Part shown: positions 58,540 through 63,168 of the stretch, in pieces
Layout: each line of letters opens with the position of its first letter
How positions within the stretch are numbered: position 1 is the first letter of the stretch
Assembly (NCBI GenBank): GCA_964606855.1
Contig: CAZSHM010000005.1
Span: forward strand, 1-63,168
Reading direction: 5' to 3'
Length of the DNA stretch: 63,168 nucleotides
Origin: UBA7185 sp964606855
GTDB taxonomy: Bacteria; Bacillota; Peptococcia; Peptococcales; Peptococcaceae
Position numbers and translations under genes: made by a program
The notes under the pieces: generated by a model
The model's input: only the letters and a program-made list of their open reading frames with translations
Database searches by the model: none
Told to the model about the DNA's origin: nothing

Positions 58540-59775
58540 TTGGAGGAAGAACATTTTCCGCCGCGGAGTGAACGACATAAAAAATCCGGTGCTTTCGCTT
58601 CAAAAAGGGGCGGCGGCAAAGACAAGCACGCAAAGCGGACAGGCGGGAGCGAAGCCGGCGAGACACAGCGGAGCAGTCTGGGGAGCGACTGGTACTTTAC
58701 GGATCCCGCCCCGGCTCCGGAGCCGCCGCGCGCGCCCGCGCAGGAGGAGCACGCTGCCCTTCCCGCCCGCGCGCCGCGGGAGTCCGGCGCCGGCGCGTCC
58801 GGGCCGGCGCCTTCCGGGAAGGGCAGACGGCGCCGGCTGACTCCGGCCGCCACGGTACTATTGCTGCTCCTGATGCTTGTCGGCGGAGCCTGCTGCGGGT
58901 ATGCGGCGGTGAACGCTATCCTGCCTTCGGACGGCACCTATGTGGGCGGGAATCTGGACCGGGATATCAAAAAGAACATCAACATTCTGGTGCTGGGGTG
59001 CGACGAGCGCGAGGGGGATACCGCCGGGCGCGCCGATGTGATCATGGTGGCCACCATCCGCCCCGATGCCAAGAAGGTTTCGGTCTTCTCCATCCCGCGC
59101 GACACGCGGGTCAGCATCGAGGGGCACGGGGAGGACAAGATCAACCACGCCATGGCGTACGGCGGCATTCCCCTGATTCGCCAGACGGTCTCACAGATGC
59201 TGGGCGTGCGGATCGACTACTATGTGAAGGTCAATTTTGACGGTTTTATCAACGTGATCGACGCCCTGGGCGGCGTCAACATCGATGTGCCGGAGCGGAT
59301 GTACAAACCTCTGGAGGCCATCGACCTCGAAGCGGGCTATCAGACGCTGAACGGGGCCGAGTCGCTGGCCTTTGTGCGCTGGCGCGGCGACGGGACCGGC
59401 GATTACGGGCGCATCGAGCGGCAGCAGCAGTTCCTGAGCGCGCTCATGGACAAGGTGAAGAACATGAGCATGGGGCAGGCGCTGGATGTGGCCGGCGCGG
59501 TGATGGACAGCATCGAGACGGACATGAAGGTGCGGGAGATGACGTCCTACGGCATCAATCTCCTGGGCATCGGCTCAGAGGATGTCAAGACCTACAGCTT
59601 TATCGGGGAGACGCTGTGGCTGAACGGCGTCAACTACGTGGAGCCGGATATGGATGCCATCGCTGACATCGTCTACAAGATGCAGCACGGTGAGCCGGAA
59701 GCCGCGGATGCGGAGCCGGCGGACACCGATGCGGCCGGCGCGGGCACGCAGTCGGGAGAGGCTGTGCAGCCGTAG
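58540..59775 (+). CDS. LytR-CpsA-Psr (LCP) family wall-polymer ligase
   Basis: LCP enzymes transfer undecaprenyl-linked glycopolymers such as teichoic acid to peptidoglycan. The 411-residue protein has a disordered, basic and proline/alanine-rich cytoplasmic part (1-98), one membrane helix (about 103-125) and the extracellular LCP domain from about 145: VLGCDERE, RADVIMVATI, FSIPRDTRV, DKINHAMAYGG and RWRGDGTGDYGRIERQQQF with its conserved arginines and aspartates. An acidic alanine-rich tail follows. The TTG at 58540 is 9 nt after GGGGAGGAG; a GTG at 58531 is directly against that site. tagA follows. Confidence 0.94.
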   Translation: MEEEHFPPRSERHKKSGAFASKRGGGKDKHAKRTGGSEAGETQRSSLGSDWYFTDPAPAPEPPRAPAQEEHAALPARAPRESGAGASGPAPSGKGRRRRLTPAATVLLLLLMLVGGACCGYAAVNAILPSDGTYVGGNLDRDIKKNINILVLGCDEREGDTAGRADVIMVATIRPDAKKVSVFSIPRDTRVSIEGHGEDKINHAMAYGGIPLIRQTVSQMLGVRIDYYVKVNFDGFINVIDALGGVNIDVPERMYKPLEAIDLEAGYQTLNGAESLAFVRWRGDGTGDYGRIERQQQFLSALMDKVKNMSMGQALDVAGAVMDSIETDMKVREMTSYGINLLGIGSEDVKTYSFIGETLWLNGVNYVEPDMDAIADIVYKMQHGEPEAADAEPADTDAAGAGTQSGEAVQP

Positions 59776-59857
59776 CGCGGACGGAGCCTGCGGGCGCGGA
59801 GGAAGCCGGCCCGGGCGCGCCGTGCGCGGGGAGCGGAACAACCTAGGAGGAGACGAG

Positions 59858-60715
59858 ATGCAGAAACGGGGCAAGGAGGAGCAGGCAGAGGCTGCGGCGC
59901 GCGCGGCGCGGACGGAGCCCGCGGGCGCGGAGGGGACATCTGCCCCGCCGGAGCGGCTGCAGATTCTGGGCGTTGGGATCGATGCGCTGGATTCCGGCGC
60001 GGCGCTGGAGAAGATCGCGGACTTTATCGCGGCGGGCGGGCCGCACCAGGTGGTGACGGCCAACGCGGAGATCCTCTACCAGGCGGGCAAGGATGCGCGG
60101 ATGCGGCGCATCATCAACGGTGCGCAGCTGGTCACGGCGGACGGCTCCGGGGTCGTCTGGGCGAGCCGGCAGCTGGGTGCGCCCCTGCCGGAGCGGGTGA
60201 CGGGCATCGATCTGGTGCACAGCATCTGCGCGCGGGCCGCATCGGAGGGCTGGAAGATCTACATCCTGGGCTCCGCGCCCGGCGTGTCGGCCACGGCGGC
60301 GGTCCGCATCCGCGAGCGCTACCCGGGCTGCAACATCGTGGGCACGCATCACGGCTATTTCAGCGCCGAGGAGGAGAAGCAGATCCTGGCGGAGCTTGCG
60401 CATCTGCGGCCGGATGTGCTGTTCGTCGCGCTCGGGGCGCCGAAACAGGAGTACTGGATTGCCGAGCATTTGCCGGAGCTCCGCATCCCGGTGGCCATCG
60501 GCATCGGCGGCTGTATGGATGTGCTCTCGGGCAACGTGAAGCGCGCGCCGCAGTGGATGCAGAAGGTCGGTCTGGAGTGGCTCTACCGCCTGATCAAGCA
60601 GCCCTCGCGCATCAAACGGGTGCTCGTTCTGCCGCGCTTTGTCCTGGCGGTCCGAAAGCAGGCGCGGCGCGCGGCGAAACAGGGGGACGGGCAGCCCGCC
60701 AAGCAGGCGCCGTAG
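59858..60715 (+). CDS. tagA: TagA/WecG/CpsF-family glycosyltransferase (GT26)
   Basis: Members add N-acetylmannosaminyl(uronic) residues to a polyprenyl-linked sugar, an early step in teichoic acid or capsule synthesis. The 285-residue protein starts with a charged linker (1-34), then LGVGIDALDSG, the substrate motif VTANAEILYQAG, the catalytic aspartate region TADGSGVVWASR, and VALGAPKQEYWI. The basic C-terminal tail (RIKRVLVLPRFVLAVRKQARRAAKQ) fits the membrane-association appendage of this family. ATG at 59858 behind AGGAGGAG. Next to an LCP ligase, it suggests a linked wall polymer. Confidence 0.94.
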   Translation: MQKRGKEEQAEAAARAARTEPAGAEGTSAPPERLQILGVGIDALDSGAALEKIADFIAAGGPHQVVTANAEILYQAGKDARMRRIINGAQLVTADGSGVVWASRQLGAPLPERVTGIDLVHSICARAASEGWKIYILGSAPGVSATAAVRIRERYPGCNIVGTHHGYFSAEEEKQILAELAHLRPDVLFVALGAPKQEYWIAEHLPELRIPVAIGIGGCMDVLSGNVKRAPQWMQKVGLEWLYRLIKQPSRIKRVLVLPRFVLAVRKQARRAAKQGDGQPAKQAP

Positions 60716-60818
60716 GCAGCGAAGATGCCATGGCGCCCGCGCCGGGCGCGGGAAAAAACGCGGGTACAGCGCGGGGGCGAAGACATGTAGCCGCGCGCCG
60801 CGAAGCGGCGTCCGCGGG

Positions 60819-60875
60819 CAAAAAGAGAGAGGAGCAGTCGCGCCGGTTGGCGCGCCGCCCCTCTCTCTTTTTTGT
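60819..60875. terminator. bidirectional terminator between tagA and the P-type ATPase
   Basis: AAAAAGAGAGAGG pairs with CCTCTCTCTTTTTT across a GC-rich inner loop that itself contains GGCGCGCC. It serves the convergent genes. Confidence 0.88.
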
Positions 60876-60901
60876 ACGGTTCTGCAATTTCCGCGTGCCG
60901 C

Positions 60902-63064
60902 TCAGGCCCGCATGGCGCGCGCCGCGTTCAGGATCGCCAGCACCGCCACGCCGACATCGGCGAAGACGGCCATCCACATCGTCGCCAGGCCCACCGCGCC
61001 CAGAATCAGCATGATTGCCTTGACCGAGAGGATAAAGACGATGTTCTGCCACACGATACGGCGCGTGCGCCGGGCAATCTGCACCGCATCGGCCAGCTTG
61101 GCCGGCTGATCGTCCATGATGACCACATCCGCCGCCTCGATGGCGGCGTCGGACCCGAGCGCGCCCATGGCGATGCCGACATCGGCCCGCGCCAGCACGG
61201 GCGCGTCGTTGATGCCGTCGCCCGTGAAGGAGACCGCGCCCTTGGAAGATTTCTCATCCAAAATCCGTTCCAGGCAGGTCACCTTGTCCTGGGGCAGCAG
61301 CTGGCTGTACACCTCGTCGATGCCCAGCTGGGACGCCACTTCCTCGGCGGTCCGCGCGCTGTCGCCCGTCAGCATGACAATGCGGGAGACGCGGAGGTCG
61401 CGCAGGCGGCGCACCATCTCGGCGGCGTCGGGTTTCACGGCGTCGGAGACGAGGATGCTGCCGCAGAAGACGCCGTCCAGCGCCACATAGACGACGGTGC
61501 CGCTCTCCTCACAAGCGGGATAGGAGACGGATTCGCGCTCCATCAGCCGCTGATTGCCGGCCAGCACGCGATGCCCGTCCACCACGGCGGAGATGCCGCA
61601 GCCCGCGATCTCCTCGGCCGACTTCGGTGCGCCGTGCTCGCCGGCGGCGCTGCGGATGGCCAGGGCGACGGGATGGTTGGAGATGCTCTCGGCGCGGGAG
61701 GCGTAGTAGAGGAGCTCCTTCCTCGAGATCCCCACGGGATGCACCGCGGTCACCGAGAAACGGCCCTGTGTCAGCGTGCCGGTCTTATCGAAGACAGCGG
61801 TATCCAGTTTCGCCAGCACTTCCAGATAGTTGCTTCCCTTGACCAGGATGCCGTGGCGCGAGCAGGCGCCCAAGCCGCTGAAGAAGGTCAGCGGGATGGA
61901 GATCACCATGGCGCATGGGCAGGAGATGACCAGAAACACGAGTGCCCGGTAGATCCAGGGCCGGAAGGGATCCCCCAGCAGAAGGGGCGGCAGGATCGCC
62001 AGGAGCGCCGCGCATCCCACCACAATCGGTGTATAGTAGTGGGCGAAGCGGGTGATGAAATTCTCCGTCTTCGCTTTTTTGCTGCTGGCGTTCTCCACCA
62101 GGTCGAGGATCCGCGCCACGGTGGAATCCACATACACTTTTTCCACCCGCACCAGGAGCAGGCCGCGGGTGTTGATGCAGCCGCTCAGCACGGACTGCCC
62201 CGGCCCCACAGAAAGCGGGGCGGATTCGCCGGTGAGGGCGGTTGCGTCCAGGGAGGAAGTGCCCTCCACGACCGTGCCGTCCAGCGGCACTTTTTCGCCC
62301 GGGCGCACCTGGATGAGTTCGCCCACCGCCACGGCATCGGGCGCGACGTTCGCAAATTTACCGTTGCGCTGCACATGCGCAATCTCCGGCTTGATATCCA
62401 TCAGTTCGGAGATGGAGCGGCGGGAGCGGTGGACAGCGTAATCCTGGAACAGTTCGCCGACCTGGTAGAGCAGCATGACCATGACGCCCTCGGGAAAGCT
62501 CCCGATGCAGAAGGCGCCGATGCTGGCGACGCTCATGAGAAAGGTCTCGTCAAACACTTGGCCGTGCGCAATGTTGCGCAGCGCCCGCATGAGGACCTCA
62601 CCGCCCACAATGAGGTAGGAGGCGAGGTAGAGCAGCAGCTGCAGCTGCCAGGCAAGCGGCACGATCTGTGCGCCCAGGAGGAGCAGCGCGGACAGAAGGA
62701 TACGGATCAGCTGGTCGCGCATCTCCGGCGTGAAACGTCCGTTTTCGGCCGGAGCGCCGGCAGAAGCGCCGGCCGAAGCGGGCGGAGCGGGCTGCGCGGC
62801 AGGGGATCCGCTCTCGATGACGACCCCCGGCTCCACGCGCGCGATCATCTGTCGCGCCTCCTCCAGCCCTTCCGCGAGCGCGGCCTCGTCCTGCGCGGTG
62901 AGCAGGATCCTTTTCGACAGAAAATCGATCGCGACATCGTCGAAGGACGGAATCTTCCGAAGCTCCCGCTCCAGATTTGCCGCGCAGCTGGCGCAGTCCA
63001 GACCCTCGATGGGATAGGTTCGCTGATAGGATTGCCGCTCGGTTGTTTGCGGCGTCGTTTCCAT
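60902..63064 (-). CDS. P1B-type heavy-metal (Zn/Cd) exporting ATPase
   Basis: A 720-residue metal pump. N-terminal HMA domain with GLDCASCAANLE (about 21-32), a proline/alanine linker (about 88-108), membrane helices, the actuator TGES, the CPC metal site in ISCPCAM, phosphorylation motif DKTGTLTQG, HP motif SNHPVA and hinge TGDGINDAP. The last helix has the aspartate of Zn/Cd/Pb pumps (FADVGVAVLAILNAARAMR) and lacks the extra features of copper pumps, so ZntA/CadA function is likely. ATG at 63064 behind GAGGTGATT. Its promoter carries an ArsR/SmtB-type operator; the repressor gene is not in view. Confidence 0.95.
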   Translation of the reverse strand: METTPQTTERQSYQRTYPIEGLDCASCAANLERELRKIPSFDDVAIDFLSKRILLTAQDEAALAEGLEEARQMIARVEPGVVIESGSPAAQPAPPASAGASAGAPAENGRFTPEMRDQLIRILLSALLLLGAQIVPLAWQLQLLLYLASYLIVGGEVLMRALRNIAHGQVFDETFLMSVASIGAFCIGSFPEGVMVMLLYQVGELFQDYAVHRSRRSISELMDIKPEIAHVQRNGKFANVAPDAVAVGELIQVRPGEKVPLDGTVVEGTSSLDATALTGESAPLSVGPGQSVLSGCINTRGLLLVRVEKVYVDSTVARILDLVENASSKKAKTENFITRFAHYYTPIVVGCAALLAILPPLLLGDPFRPWIYRALVFLVISCPCAMVISIPLTFFSGLGACSRHGILVKGSNYLEVLAKLDTAVFDKTGTLTQGRFSVTAVHPVGISRKELLYYASRAESISNHPVALAIRSAAGEHGAPKSAEEIAGCGISAVVDGHRVLAGNQRLMERESVSYPACEESGTVVYVALDGVFCGSILVSDAVKPDAAEMVRRLRDLRVSRIVMLTGDSARTAEEVASQLGIDEVYSQLLPQDKVTCLERILDEKSSKGAVSFTGDGINDAPVLARADVGIAMGALGSDAAIEAADVVIMDDQPAKLADAVQIARRTRRIVWQNIVFILSVKAIMLILGAVGLATMWMAVFADVGVAVLAILNAARAMRA

Positions 63065-63092
63065 GGGAAAATCACCTCATTTGTCACATAGA

Positions 63093-63145
63093 TACATGAA
63101 CAACAATTCATATATTCATTATAGCGCGGAGCGCCGGTTTGTCAA
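63093..63145 (-). promoter_or_regulatory. metal-ATPase promoter with ArsR/SmtB-type operator
   Basis: Reverse strand TTGACA (complement of 63140-63145), 16 bp, TATAAT (complement of 63118-63123). Just downstream, TACATGAA (63093-63100) and TTCATATA (63107-63114) form an inverted repeat with a 6-bp centre, 7 of 8 positions matching. This resembles the 12-2-12 sites of CzrA/SmtB/CadC metal sensors and overlaps the transcription start. Confidence 0.75.
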
Positions 63146-63168
63146 CCGCCCGCGCGAAGATTTTATAA

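Overview
The window is about 63 kb of GC-rich DNA that reads as a chromosomal segment of an anaerobic member of the Bacillota (Clostridia or a Clostridia/Negativicutes-like lineage; the class cannot be settled here). The signs are AbrB and SigH regulators, T-box leaders ahead of metG and cysE, DisA, AddAB in place of RecBCD, a LexA with a Bacillus-type operator, LCP and TagA envelope enzymes, and the [FeFe]-hydrogenase maturase HydF. Most genes are housekeeping, and most gene starts are backed by a clear ribosome-binding site, several with GTG or TTG. Consensus-like promoters with 16-18 bp spacing are common. A run of 100 N at 15346-15445 is an assembly gap.

Left part (1-15.3 kb): a small membrane-anchored unknown protein, queF, citrate synthase divergent from a MarR regulator across a symmetrical operator region, an unknown TPR protein, abrB, a methionine T-box with metG and tatD, tRNA Val-Asp-Gly, then radA-disA-PIN/TRAM-ispD-ispF. 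Middle (15.4-45.5 kb): the 3' end of a cysteine T-box followed by cysE-cysS; an inverted block (CmpB-like membrane protein, sigH, cysK) where many Bacillota carry mrnC-rlmB-sigH after cysS; a coiled-coil protein; a DeoR regulator divergent from a lone methylmalonate-semialdehyde dehydrogenase; comM; addB-addA-small protein-tilS-ftsH-ndk-membrane protein; a CoA-disulfide-reductase/rhodanese fusion; pgeF-hydF; and a thioredoxin reductase whose fused thioredoxin domain has lost its CxxC.

Accessory part (45.6-52.5 kb): this is the most unusual stretch. An SLC13-like anion permease (apparently missing its N-terminus), a cytoplasmic alkaline-phosphatase-superfamily hydrolase and a LysR regulator lie in that order. 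About 1.3 kb upstream of that cassette, across lexA, lie decayed fragments of a second, diverged cassette with the same three families in the same order. The recurrence of this order suggests a functional unit, perhaps uptake and intracellular hydrolysis of an organic anion ester, for which I know no established name.

Right part (52.6-63.2 kb): tRNA-Arg, a three-gene polar amino-acid ABC importer whose binding protein is set apart by a terminator, a DHA2-type drug exporter, pgi, an LCP ligase, a TagA/WecG glycosyltransferase, and a Zn/Cd-type P1B ATPase with an ArsR/SmtB-type operator at its promoter.
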